Origin: Acholeplasmataceae bacterium UBA4853 | GTDB taxonomy: Bacteria; Bacillota_I; Bacilli_A; Acholeplasmatales; Acholeplasmataceae | Assembly (NCBI GenBank): GCA_002399815.1 | Contig: DHEJ01000006.1 | Coordinates: 28,902 to 49,209 of the forward strand | Direction: 5' to 3' | DNA length: 20,308 bases | In this document: piece by piece, positions 13,355 to 20,308 of the stretch | Numbering within the stretch: position 1 is the stretch's first letter | Layout: the number at the start of each line of letters is the position of its first letter | Made by a program: the position numbers and the translations under genes | The notes under the pieces: model-generated | What the model was told of the DNA's origin: nothing | What the model saw: only the letters and a program-made list of their open reading frames with translations | The model's database searches: none

Positions 13355-13945
13355 ATGATGTATCATACATATCGTAATGGAATCATTGAAGTTGTTTGTG
13401 GGCCAATGTTTGCAGGCAAAACCGAAGAATTAATTAGACGAGCTAAAAGATTAAAGTACGCAAAACAAAACTACCAAGTCTTTAAACCGATCATAGATAC
13501 CAGATATAGTATTAAACCTGAGATTGTCTCACATAGTTTATTAACCGAAAATGCAATATTAATCAGTCATTCGAGTGAAATATTAGATAAACTGGATCCA
13601 AGGGTAGAAGCAGTCATTATTGATGAAGCTCAATTTTTAGATAAAGGAATTATTAAGATTGTAGATGATTTAGCAGATCGTGGTATTCGTGTAATTATTG
13701 GTGGTTTAGACCGTGATTTTAAAGGCGAACCATTTGGACCAATGCCAGAGCTTTTAGCGATTGCTGAGTTTGTTACTAAACTCACAGCAATCTGTGTGAA
13801 AACTGGTATGCCAGCAACAAGAACACAAAGAATCATTAATGGTAAACCAGCCAATTATCATGATCCATTAATTGTGGTTGGAGCAAGTGATTCTTATGAA
13901 CCAAGATCAAGACATGCACATGAAGTACCAGGTAAAAATGAATAA
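13355..13945 (+). CDS. tdk: Thymidine kinase with a degenerate zinc site
   Basis: A 196-residue type II (TK1-like) thymidine kinase, which phosphorylates thymidine to dTMP in salvage. The P-loop is GPMFAGKT (16-23). IIDEAQFLD (88-96) holds the Walker B Asp and catalytic Glu91. GGLDRDFKGEPFGPMPELL (117-135), TRTQR and the YEPRSRHAHEVPG tail are all family blocks. Normally two Cys pairs in the lasso domain bind structural zinc (C-x-x-C and C-x-x-C/H). Here only Cys147 remains: Thr150, Ser185 and Ala188 occupy the other positions. Two ATGs stand side by side, and the second (13358) is better spaced from GTGAGGG. It overlaps tadA by 8 bases. Confidence 0.95.
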   Translation: MMYHTYRNGIIEVVCGPMFAGKTEELIRRAKRLKYAKQNYQVFKPIIDTRYSIKPEIVSHSLLTENAILISHSSEILDKLDPRVEAVIIDEAQFLDKGIIKIVDDLADRGIRVIIGGLDRDFKGEPFGPMPELLAIAEFVTKLTAICVKTGMPATRTQRIINGKPANYHDPLIVVGASDSYEPRSRHAHEVPGKNE

Positions 13946-14393
13946 AACATCTCATGAATATTTCATGAATGAAGCTTTAAAGGAAGCTCAAAAGGCATTT
14001 GATAAAGATGAGGTTCCAGTAGGTGCAGTTGTTGTTTTAGATGGTAAAATCATAGCAAGAGCCCATAATTTGCGTGAAAGTAAACAAGATTTTAGTGCCC
14101 ATGCAGAGTTTATTGCGATGCAAAAAGCAGCTAAAAAGATTGGTTCTTGGCGATTAGAAAATGCATTAGTCTATGTCACATTAGAACCTTGTAGTATGTG
14201 TGCTGGAGCAATGATTCAGTCACGTATTAAACACTTATACTATGGCGCAAAAGATATTAAAGCTGGTGCAGTAGAAAGTGTTCTAAAATTGCTTGATAAT
14301 CGCTTTAATCATCAAGTGATTTATGAAGGTGGTTTAGAAGCAACAAAGGCTTCTAATCTACTCAAGGAATTCTTCAAAAAACTTAGAGTTTAA
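13938..14393 (+). CDS. tadA: tRNA-specific adenosine deaminase
   Basis: A 151-residue zinc deaminase. It converts A34 to inosine in the tRNA-Arg(ACG) wobble position. H55-A-E57 and P84-C85-SMC88 are the complete zinc and proton-shuttle motifs of the cytidine/deoxycytidylate deaminase fold, and VPVGAVVV near residue 26 is the family N-terminal block. The reading frame extends upstream into tdk, but homology begins at the ATG at 13938, just after the weak site CAGGTAAAA and overlapping the tdk end by 8 bases. The SRP RNA starts within 5 bases of its stop codon. A free-base or nucleoside deaminase is less likely given the length and the D-x-x-AHAE context. Confidence 0.93.
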   Translation: MNKTSHEYFMNEALKEAQKAFDKDEVPVGAVVVLDGKIIARAHNLRESKQDFSAHAEFIAMQKAAKKIGSWRLENALVYVTLEPCSMCAGAMIQSRIKHLYYGAKDIKAGAVESVLKLLDNRFNHQVIYEGGLEATKASNLLKEFFKKLRV

Positions 14394-14396
14394 CCC

Positions 14397-14513
14397 GAAC
14401 ATCCCTATAGGGTATTCTCATTCAACATTAAGGAACGAACCTGGTCAGGCCTTGAGTGGAGCAGCCATAAGTCACCTGATGTGTGGATGAGGATACCCTA
14501 TGGGGATGTTTTT
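14397..14513 (+). ncRNA. ffs: Small signal recognition particle RNA (4.5S/scRNA type)
   Basis: About 115 nt forming one long hairpin. The ends pair over 24 bp with only two G-U pairs (14398-14421 with 14487-14510), followed by a T run that acts as terminator. The tip carries the Ffh-binding symmetric loop: GGTCAGG (14443-14449) opposite AGCAGCC (14460-14466), then ATAAG. This matches the domain IV consensus of bacterial SRP RNA. The apical part between them reads CCTTGAGTGG, giving a UUGA or UUGAGU loop where GGAA is usual. No Alu domain is present, so it is the short form. It lies between tadA and a membrane-protein gene, with no obvious promoter of its own. Confidence 0.88.
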
Positions 14514-14532
14514 ATATTTCCTTATATCTATA

Positions 14533-14541
14533 TGATATAAT
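14533..14541 (+). promoter_or_regulatory. Extended -10 promoter before the membrane-protein/tkt unit
   Basis: TGATATAAT (14533-14541) is a perfect -10 with a TGn extension. The -35 region is poor. It lies between the SRP RNA terminator and the next gene and probably starts the unit that runs through tkt, mnmG, rsmG and the DUF951 gene. Confidence 0.55.
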
Positions 14542-14579
14542 TAAAAATAGACAAATTATTTATGAAGGGATTTAATATT

Positions 14580-15278
14580 ATGAAAATGTTACCAAAAGAA
14601 TATTCAAAGGCAGTAGGAGAACCATTTAGAGTTGAAAGTTATAAAGGAGCTAAACTGGAAATGTATTTTCTAGATGATCGTCCGGATTATTCAAAGTTTG
14701 CTTCAAGAGGTAGATTTTCTGTTTGGACATCAGATGGTGTTAACTACAGATTGTTTGTTGATAAAGGTTATTACCATGCAGTAAACTTACTGTATCAAAA
14801 TGGTGTAAACGATATTTGGTTAGATTTTACAAACAGTATTTATGCAGCTCAAAAGAAAATGTCAACAACCTATATGTTATTCTCATTTATTATTTTAGCG
14901 GTTGTTTTAGGGGCATCTTACTTGATTCAAGCATTGTGGCCTGAACAAGCAAATAATGTCTTTTTAGTATCAATGGTTGTTTTATTTGTAGGGTTATTCT
15001 ACTCATCAGGTAGACAACAAAAACGATTAAAAGCACTTGTTGATGTTGAAAATAAAAAAGCGACTGAACTGATTAGAGATGAAGTTGGTGCAGATGGGTT
15101 CCAAAGTATTTTAGATGCTCAAGAACTTTACTATCAACAATACTTTAAAGTTGAAGAAGATACAGAAGAAACAACAGAAGCAGATGCTACAGATGCAGGT
15201 CAAATCGAAAATAATGAAGAAAAATTAGATGATGAATCTACTTCATCAGATGATTCGAAGGAAAGAAAAGATGAGTAA
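14580..15278 (+). CDS. Unknown two-span membrane protein with acidic tail
   Basis: I do not recognise the family. The 232 residues divide into a soluble N-terminal part (1-92), a hydrophobic hairpin with two spans (about 96-119 and 126-144), a charged linker of possible coiled coil (145-190), and a very acidic, low-complexity tail (191-232, rich in E, D, T, S). With two spans, both ends should lie in the cytoplasm. An ATG at 14562 is in frame, but GAAGGGA (14564-14570) can only serve the ATG at 14580. It overlaps tkt by 8 bases, so translation of tkt may be coupled to it. Nothing in the sequence indicates an enzymatic motif. Confidence 0.8.
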   Translation: MKMLPKEYSKAVGEPFRVESYKGAKLEMYFLDDRPDYSKFASRGRFSVWTSDGVNYRLFVDKGYYHAVNLLYQNGVNDIWLDFTNSIYAAQKKMSTTYMLFSFIILAVVLGASYLIQALWPEQANNVFLVSMVVLFVGLFYSSGRQQKRLKALVDVENKKATELIRDEVGADGFQSILDAQELYYQQYFKVEEDTEETTEADATDAGQIENNEEKLDDESTSSDDSKERKDE

Positions 15279-17229
15279 TAAAGATCTACTAGCAATTAAT
15301 ACAATCCGTTTTTTAGGCGTTGATGCAATTAATAAAGCAAGTAGTGGTCATCCAGGTATTGTGATTGGTGCAGCACCAATGGCCCATACGTTATTTACAA
15401 AACATTTAAGCATTTATCCAAAACAAAAAAATTGGATTAATCGTGACCGTTTTGTTTTATCAGCAGGTCATGGTTCTATGTTACTTTACGCAATTAATCA
15501 TTTATCAGGCTATAAAATTTCAATCGATGATTTAAAACAATTTAGAGATTATCCAGGTATTACCCCAGGGCATCCTGAGTTTGGCTTAACAGATGGCGTT
15601 GAAACAACATCTGGTCCATTGGGACAAGGTATTTCTAATGCTGTTGGTATGGCTATTGCTGAAAAGCATTTAAGCAGTCGTTTTAATCAAGAAGGATTTA
15701 AGATTGTTGATCATTATACCTATGTATTATGTGGAGATGGTGATTTACAAGAAGGTGTTTCATTAGAAGCTATTTCTTTAGCGGGACATTTAGGTTTAAA
15801 TAAGTTGATTGTTTTATTTGATTCAAATGATATTCAATTAGATGGTGCAACCAAATATGCTACATCTGATCATATGAAGATGAAGTTTATGTCTCAAGGA
15901 TGGCAATATTTAAGTGTTTCTGATGGAGATGATATCAATTCAATTCATAAGGCACTAAATAAAGCTAAAAAATCTTTAGATAAACCAACACTCATTGAAA
16001 TTAAAACTATCATCGGTAAAGGTACTTCAATTGAAGGTACATCTAAGGTTCATGGCGCTGCAATTGGTGCACTTGAACGTGATGTATTAAGTAAAAATTT
16101 AGGATATACATATCAACCTTTTGAAGTTGATCAAGAAGTTTATAAGTTATATAAATCAAGAGTTTTTAATCGTGGTAAAAAAGCATATCAAGCATATGAA
16201 GCAATGTTTAAATCTTATGAAGCTAAATATCCTGAACTTGCAGCACTATTTAAAAAGTTTGTTGATGGTTCAGTAACTATTGATTTTTCAAGCCTTGTAT
16301 ATGAAGCAGGCAGTAAAGAAGCAACACGTAATGTATTTGGTAAAGCACTTGATTTAGTTTCTAAACAAAACCTAAATATCATTGGTGGGTCTGCTGATTT
16401 AACAGCATCAACTAAGGCTAAAGGTGCTGATGGGCACTTCCTAAAAGAATCTCCATTAGGCAGAAACATTAACTTTGGTGTTCGTGAACATGCTATGGGT
16501 TCGATTGTTAATGGCATCACATTACATGGTGGATTAAAAGCATTTAGTGGGGCATTCTTTGTCTTTTCTGATTATATGAAACCACCAGTTAGATTAGCTG
16601 CAATGATGCATCTACCAAGTGTTTTTGTTTTTTCACATGATTCAGTAGCGGTTGGTGAAGATGGACCAACGCATGAACCGATTGAACAATTAATTGGATT
16701 AAGAAGTATTCCAAATTTAAACGTAATTAGACCAGCTGATGCAAATGAAACAAAAGCAGCGGTTGAAATTGCATTAACTTCAAAGACTAAACCAACTGCA
16801 ATTATTACAACCAGACAAAACGTTACTAATCTTTTAAATACACATAAAGATGGTGTTTTGAAAGGTGCTTATGTTGTTGATAGTGAAGAAAAACGAATTG
16901 ATGGTATTTTACTAGCAAGTGGTAGTGAGGTTTCATTAGCTGTAAGTGCTAAGCAGATTTTAAAGGAACAAGGATTAGATATTCGAGTTGTTTCTATGCC
17001 ATCTCATGATGCATTCTTGTTGCAAAGTAAGGCATATCAGTCTAAAATACTTCCCGGTCACGTTAAAACATTAGCAATTGAGATGGGTTCTACGTATTCT
17101 TGGTACCGATTTACACCACATGTGTTTGGTATTGATACGTTTGGAATTTCAGCAAGTGTTGAAAAAGTTATTGAACATTTTGGATTTAATGCTTCAAATG
17201 TAGCACAAAAATTTTTAGAAATTAGATAA
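15271..17229 (+). CDS. tkt: Transketolase
   Basis: A 652-residue TPP enzyme of full length. It moves two-carbon ketol units between sugar phosphates in the non-oxidative pentose phosphate pathway. Conserved histidines lie in SSGHPG (His27) and SAGHGS (His68). TSGPLGQGI (114-122), the TPP/Mg motif GDGDLQEG (156-163) with D-S-N at 185-187, catalytic Glu406 in NFGVREHAMG, and HDSVAVGEDGPTHEP in the pyrimidine-binding domain are all present. The frame is open upstream to 15229, but GAAGGAAAG (15257-15264) and homology both set the ATG at 15271, inside the end of the preceding gene. mnmG follows after 23 bases. Confidence 0.97.
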   Translation: MSNKDLLAINTIRFLGVDAINKASSGHPGIVIGAAPMAHTLFTKHLSIYPKQKNWINRDRFVLSAGHGSMLLYAINHLSGYKISIDDLKQFRDYPGITPGHPEFGLTDGVETTSGPLGQGISNAVGMAIAEKHLSSRFNQEGFKIVDHYTYVLCGDGDLQEGVSLEAISLAGHLGLNKLIVLFDSNDIQLDGATKYATSDHMKMKFMSQGWQYLSVSDGDDINSIHKALNKAKKSLDKPTLIEIKTIIGKGTSIEGTSKVHGAAIGALERDVLSKNLGYTYQPFEVDQEVYKLYKSRVFNRGKKAYQAYEAMFKSYEAKYPELAALFKKFVDGSVTIDFSSLVYEAGSKEATRNVFGKALDLVSKQNLNIIGGSADLTASTKAKGADGHFLKESPLGRNINFGVREHAMGSIVNGITLHGGLKAFSGAFFVFSDYMKPPVRLAAMMHLPSVFVFSHDSVAVGEDGPTHEPIEQLIGLRSIPNLNVIRPADANETKAAVEIALTSKTKPTAIITTRQNVTNLLNTHKDGVLKGAYVVDSEEKRIDGILLASGSEVSLAVSAKQILKEQGLDIRVVSMPSHDAFLLQSKAYQSKILPGHVKTLAIEMGSTYSWYRFTPHVFGIDTFGISASVEKVIEHFGFNASNVAQKFLEIR

Positions 17230-17252
17230 TTAAGTAAGGTATATATAAATAT

Positions 17253-19106
17253 ATGATTTATGATGGAATAATTGTTGGTGCAGGACATGCTGGTGTTGAA
17301 GCTGCACTTGCTATGGCAAGAATGAATTTAAACACACTTTTAATTACAGGCGATCTTAAAAAGGTTGCTACTTTGCCATGTAATCCATCAATCGGTGGTC
17401 CTGCAAAGGGTATTGTTGTTAGAGAAATTGATGCACTTGGTGGACAAATGGCAAAATCAGCAGATTTAGGTCAAATCCAAATTAAGATGCTAAACTCTTC
17501 TAAGGGTCCCGCTGTACGTGCGTTACGCGCGCAAATTGATAAAATAGAATATCCAAAAATTATGTTGGATGTTTTAATGAATCAAGAAAATTTAACCTTA
17601 AAACAAGGATTTGTTGAAGGGTTATTGGTTGATTCAAATAAAGTTTATGGTGTTTTACTTGATGATGGTACACAAATTTTAAGTAAAACTGTGATTATTA
17701 CAACTGGTACATATTTAGGTTCTCAAATTCTAATTGGTCATGAAAAGACACCTTCAGGACCTAATGGAGAAAAAACAACTTACGGTATTTCACGTCAATT
17801 AAAAGATTTAGGATTTGAAATGTTAAGATTAAAAACTGGTACACCGCCAAGAATAGCAAAAGATTCCATTGATTATAGTTTTGCAACGGTACAACCAGGA
17901 GATCAAAAGATTCAAACCTTTGCACATGATTCAGACATTACTGAATATAAACATCAAGAAAATTGTTATTTAATTCATACATCAGAAGAAACAAAATCAA
18001 TTATCTTTGATCATTTAAGTGATTCAGCAATGTATGGTGGTGTGGTTGAAGGGGTCGGTCCCAGATATTGTCCTTCGATTGAAGATAAATTTGTTCGTTT
18101 TAATGATAAGGAAAGACATCAAATATTTTTAGAACCAGAATCTTTAAGTTTAAATGAGATTTATATTCAAGGATTATCCACTTCTATGCCAAGACATGTG
18201 CAAGAAATGATGGTAAGATCATTACCAGGTATGAAAAATGCTAGAATCGTTCGTTATGCATATGCTATTGAATATGATGCTATTAATCCAAGACAACTAT
18301 ATAATTCACTTGAAACAAAATTAATTGAGAATTTATTTTGTGCTGGTCAAATTAATGGAACCTCTGGTTATGAAGAAGCTGCAGGTCAAGGACTTATGGC
18401 AGGTATTAATGCTGGATTAAAGGTTCAAGGTAAACCATCACTTGTATTAAAGAGAAATGAAGCGTATATCGGTGTATTAATTGATGATTTAATTACTAAA
18501 GGAACTCAAGAACCTTACCGTTTATTAACATCAAGAGCAGAACACAGATTACTTTTAAGACATGATAATGCAGATTTAAGATTACGCGATTATGGTCATC
18601 AAGTGGGTTTAATTAATAAGGATGTTTATGCTAAGTTTTTAGATAAGAAAGAAGCTATTGCTTATTTAATTGAATTAGCTAAATCAACCAAAGTAAATCC
18701 AACAGAAGAAAACTTAGCATATTTTAAATCACTTGATTCAGCACCAATTTATGAAGGTGTTTCAGTCTTTAAGTTACTTGAACGTCCAGAACTAAATTTA
18801 GAAACATTAAAGCATTTTTTAAAGGCAGACTTTAAAGATGATATTTATGAACAAGTAGAAATTCATATTAAGTATCAAGGATATATTGATAAAGCAGCTA
18901 GAGAAGCTGAAAAACTTTTAAGATTTGAATCTAGATATATCCCTCATAATTTAGATTATAAATCGATTCACAATATTTCATCAGAAGCAAAAGAAAAATT
19001 AACAAAGGTCAAACCAGAAACATTAGGCCAAGCATCTAGAATTTTAGGTGTTGGACCATCAGATATTTCTATCTTACTGGTTTATTTAGAATCTAAACAT
19101 GCTTAA
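17253..19106 (+). CDS. mnmG: tRNA uridine-5-carboxymethylaminomethyl modification enzyme MnmG
   Basis: A 617-residue FAD protein. With MnmE it installs the (carboxymethyl)aminomethyl group at U34 of several tRNAs, using FAD, NADH and methylene-THF. The Rossmann fingerprint is G9-A-G11-H-A-G14. LPCNPSIGGPAKGIVVREIDA carries conserved Cys43 (residues 41-61), and the second catalytic cysteine is Cys273 in GPRYCPSIEDK. The C-terminal helical domain is complete. TAAGGT (17235-17240) is 12 bases before the ATG, longer than ideal, but no better start exists. It overlaps rsmG by 8 bases, the common gidA-gidB order. Its methylene-THF cosubstrate is made by the GlyA in the same window. Confidence 0.97.
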   Translation: MIYDGIIVGAGHAGVEAALAMARMNLNTLLITGDLKKVATLPCNPSIGGPAKGIVVREIDALGGQMAKSADLGQIQIKMLNSSKGPAVRALRAQIDKIEYPKIMLDVLMNQENLTLKQGFVEGLLVDSNKVYGVLLDDGTQILSKTVIITTGTYLGSQILIGHEKTPSGPNGEKTTYGISRQLKDLGFEMLRLKTGTPPRIAKDSIDYSFATVQPGDQKIQTFAHDSDITEYKHQENCYLIHTSEETKSIIFDHLSDSAMYGGVVEGVGPRYCPSIEDKFVRFNDKERHQIFLEPESLSLNEIYIQGLSTSMPRHVQEMMVRSLPGMKNARIVRYAYAIEYDAINPRQLYNSLETKLIENLFCAGQINGTSGYEEAAGQGLMAGINAGLKVQGKPSLVLKRNEAYIGVLIDDLITKGTQEPYRLLTSRAEHRLLLRHDNADLRLRDYGHQVGLINKDVYAKFLDKKEAIAYLIELAKSTKVNPTEENLAYFKSLDSAPIYEGVSVFKLLERPELNLETLKHFLKADFKDDIYEQVEIHIKYQGYIDKAAREAEKLLRFESRYIPHNLDYKSIHNISSEAKEKLTKVKPETLGQASRILGVGPSDISILLVYLESKHA

Positions 19107-19791
19107 AGACTATGTGAGTAATCAATTAAATATTGAATTAACACCTAAACAAGAAGCATTATTTGAAGCTTACTATAATCATTTAGTAAAATTTAATTTA
19201 CATACAAACTTAACCCGCATCATTGATCGTAATGATGCGGATGTTAAACATTTTTTAGATTCGATGTTACTATCAAAACTCTTAGATATGAAACATATCA
19301 ATAGTTTATGTGATATGGGTGCTGGTGCAGGGTTTCCATCGATTCCTTTATTAATCATTTATCCTAATTTACATGTAACAATTGTTGAATCTCAAATCAA
19401 ACGCGTAAACTTTTTAAATGAGTTAAAAGTAATATTAAAGTTGAATTTTGAAGTTGTTCATGAACGTGCTGAGATTTATGCATTAAAAAAGCAAAAATCT
19501 TTTGACTTAGTTACGGCACGTGCACTGGGTGAATTACGATTAATTTTAGAATATGGTATTCCAATGGTTAAGGAAAAAGGATACTTTATCGCACCTAAGG
19601 GACAAAAATATCAAGAAGAAATTTTAGATGCAGAAAATGCTTTAAAGGTACTTAGATCAAAAGTTGTTAAAATTGACACATTTGAATTAATAAACGATGC
19701 TGGATTTAGAGCAAATATTTTAATCCAAAAATTACATCATGTGGAAAACTTTCCAAGAGCATATGCAGTTATTATTAAAAACAGATTGTAA
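19099..19791 (+). CDS. rsmG: 16S rRNA (guanine-527-N7) methyltransferase
   Basis: A 230-residue SAM-dependent methyltransferase that makes m7G527 in 16S rRNA. KFNLHTNLTRI (31-41), HFLDSMLLS (51-59) and the SAM-binding LCDMGAGAGFPSIPLLI (70-86) are the family pattern, followed by VESQIKRVNFLNEL. FDLVTARALG near residue 135 matches the motif usually read as V-x-SRAV, here with Thr-Ala-Arg. The gene begins inside the mnmG 3' end and probably depends on coupled translation, since a strong ribosome site is not seen. The DUF951 gene follows after 12 bases. Confidence 0.95.
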   Translation: MLKDYVSNQLNIELTPKQEALFEAYYNHLVKFNLHTNLTRIIDRNDADVKHFLDSMLLSKLLDMKHINSLCDMGAGAGFPSIPLLIIYPNLHVTIVESQIKRVNFLNELKVILKLNFEVVHERAEIYALKKQKSFDLVTARALGELRLILEYGIPMVKEKGYFIAPKGQKYQEEILDAENALKVLRSKVVKIDTFELINDAGFRANILIQKLHHVENFPRAYAVIIKNRL

Positions 19792-19803
19792 AAGGATAAA
19801 ATT

Positions 19804-19989
19804 ATGGAATATGTTTTAGATCAAATTATTAAAACAAAAAAACAACATGTCTGTGGATCCAAAGAATGGCGGATTTTAAGAGTGGGTGTTGATATTCGTC
19901 TAAAATGTATGGGTTGTGGTAGAGAAATCATTATGTTACGTCATGAGTTAAATAAAAGAGTAGTTGGGTCAAAATCAACAAATACGTAA
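19804..19989 (+). CDS. DUF951 family small zinc-ribbon-like protein
   Basis: A 61-residue protein matching the DUF951 pattern: HVCGSKEWRILRVGVDIRLK, then CMGCGREI. The three cysteines (17, 35, 38) with a nearby His could bind a metal. The family is short, widespread in Bacillota and usually lies among housekeeping genes. Its function is unknown; the family's CGS-x-EW-x-I-x-R-x-G-x-D-x-R-x-KC-x-GC signature is complete here. AAAAGGAT (19791-19798) is a good ribosome site. It is the last protein gene of the unit. No strong terminator follows. Confidence 0.9.
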   Translation: MEYVLDQIIKTKKQHVCGSKEWRILRVGVDIRLKCMGCGREIIMLRHELNKRVVGSKSTNT

Positions 19990-20110
19990 ATAAAGCGCAT
20001 TTTATAGCTTAAAATGACGAATAATAATGGATTTATTTTAAAACTATATATATAATATATGGTAGTGAATTAATAGTTTCATAAAAATTTTAAAAAAGTA
20101 AAAAAAGTGG
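19990..20110. other. AT-rich non-coding gap before tRNA-Tyr
   Basis: No gene is seen. It holds a weak 7-bp inverted repeat, CATTTTA/TAAAATG (19999-20005 with 20010-20016), without a T run, and an alternating AT stretch near 20043-20061 that could be a diffuse promoter or simply AT-rich spacer. Confidence 0.5.
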
Positions 20111-20139
20111 TTGCATTTTTTAATCTCTTAAGATAGAAT
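20111..20139 (+). promoter_or_regulatory. Promoter of tRNA-Tyr
   Basis: TTGCAT (20111-20116) and TAGAAT (20134-20139) are 17 bp apart. The expected start, near 20146, is about 13 bases before the mature tRNA 5' end. The -35 and spacer length are identical to those of the rpmE promoter. Confidence 0.7.
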
Positions 20140-20158
20140 AAATAGGCAACTTAAAAAC

Positions 20159-20242
20159 GGAGGGGTAGCGAAGAGGCTAAACGCGGCAGACTGTAAATCT
20201 GTTCCTAACGGTTCGGCAGTTCGAATCTGTCCCCCTCCACCA
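20159..20242 (+). tRNA. tRNA-Tyr(GTA)
   Basis: 84 nt including an encoded CCA. The acceptor stem GGAGGGG (20159-20165) pairs with CCCCTCC (20232-20238), followed by discriminator A and CCA (20240-20242). The anticodon stem GCAGA/TCTGT encloses CTGTAAA, anticodon GTA at 20193-20195. The T loop TTCGAAT is normal. A long variable arm makes it a class II tRNA, as expected for bacterial tRNA-Tyr. Confidence 0.97.
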
Positions 20243-20288
20243 TCTTAATCTATTGTGTGTCAAGTACCTTGATTCAGTAAAAAAGTTG

Positions 20289-20294
20289 TTGACA
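20289..20294 (+). promoter_or_regulatory. Consensus -35 element of a gene beyond the window
   Basis: A perfect TTGACA lies 14 bases before the window end. A -10 at normal spacing would begin near 20312, just outside, so this is a suggestion only. A strong promoter after a tRNA gene could serve another stable RNA. Confidence 0.3.
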
Positions 20295-20308
20295 AGGTTA
20301 TTTTATAA

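Noticed and set aside
13872..13937. Upstream extension of tadA into tdk.
   Set aside because: The extra residues are an off-frame reading of conserved tdk sequence; TadA homology begins at the ATG at 13938.
16215..16520. Minus-strand open frame of about 100 codons inside tkt.
   Set aside because: It is entirely inside a conserved transketolase gene with no ribosome site; it is a by-product of the codon pattern on the other strand.
19999..20016. Terminator after the DUF951 gene.
   Set aside because: The stem CATTTTA/TAAAATG is short, has only one G-C pair and is not followed by a T run.
20260..20272. Hairpin TCAAG-TAC-CTTGA as terminator of tRNA-Tyr.
   Set aside because: The loop is only 3 nt, the stem has 5 bp and no T run follows, so it cannot be supported.
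1..20308. Mycoplasma-type code with UGA as tryptophan.
   Set aside because: TGA ends glyA, rnfD and the NusG-II-like gene at positions expected from homology or overlap with the next start, and Trp residues are encoded by TGG.
1..20308. CRISPR arrays, insertion sequences, prophage or toxin-antitoxin genes.
   Set aside because: No repeated spacer array, transposase, integrase, terminal inverted repeats or toxin-like small gene pairs were seen; the only tandem repeat is the two-unit 18-bp element before glyA.

Overview
This 20.3 kb window is AT-rich, densely packed bacterial DNA. It looks like a chromosome segment from an Acholeplasma-type mollicute, probably close to A. laidlawii. UGA acts as a stop (glyA, rnfD and the gene at 11438 all end in TGA) and Trp is written TGG, which excludes the UGA=Trp code of Mycoplasma and Spiroplasma. 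Gene content and the AGGAGG-like ribosome sites are Bacillota-like. The genus assignment is an inference from codon use and gene content; no database was searched.

Layout. (1) 1-3505: the 3' end of a glycerophosphodiester phosphodiesterase gene; an Ohr/OsmC-type gene on the minus strand, flanked by back-to-back terminators; then inorganic pyrophosphatase, a YeeN-type YebC protein and an SGNH-like DUF4886 protein. (2) 3506-12948: a control region with a full match to the catabolite-responsive element (cre) consensus and an 18-bp tandem repeat, followed by one apparent operon: glyA, rnfC, rnfD, two tandem rnfG-like genes, rnfE, rnfA, a lipoprotein apbE flavin transferase, a NusG-domain-II membrane protein, a Gx (HepT-I-like) transporter and a GNAT acetyltransferase. 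(3) 12949-20308: rpmE with its own promoter and terminator, then tdk, tadA, the small SRP RNA, a two-span membrane protein, transketolase, mnmG, rsmG and a DUF951 gene, ending with tRNA-Tyr(GTA) and a lone -35 element that probably belongs to the next gene.

The most interesting part is the Rnf-like operon. It has no rnfB, so the ferredoxin-handling subunit is missing. Its RnfA and RnfE homologues contain no cysteine at all, so the intramembrane [2Fe-2S] cluster of known Rnf/Nqr complexes cannot be ligated in the usual way. The NusG-II protein has also lost its conserved cysteines. RnfC keeps both 4Fe-4S motifs, RnfD keeps a flavinylation-type motif, and the RnfG-like protein is duplicated. 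Each RnfG copy carries two FMN-binding-type domains, and all four domains keep a D-x-x-[STA]-G-x-T motif. With apbE in the same operon, this suggests a flavin-rich, outward-facing electron path from NAD(P)H through RnfC and RnfD to as many as four covalent flavins outside the membrane. That would differ from a ferredoxin:NAD+ ion pump. The electron acceptor cannot be read from the sequence.

The rest is housekeeping (tRNA and rRNA modification, C1 and pentose metabolism, a ribosomal protein, SRP). Smaller oddities are a thymidine kinase that has lost three of four zinc ligands and an Ohr-type protein without the catalytic arginine.
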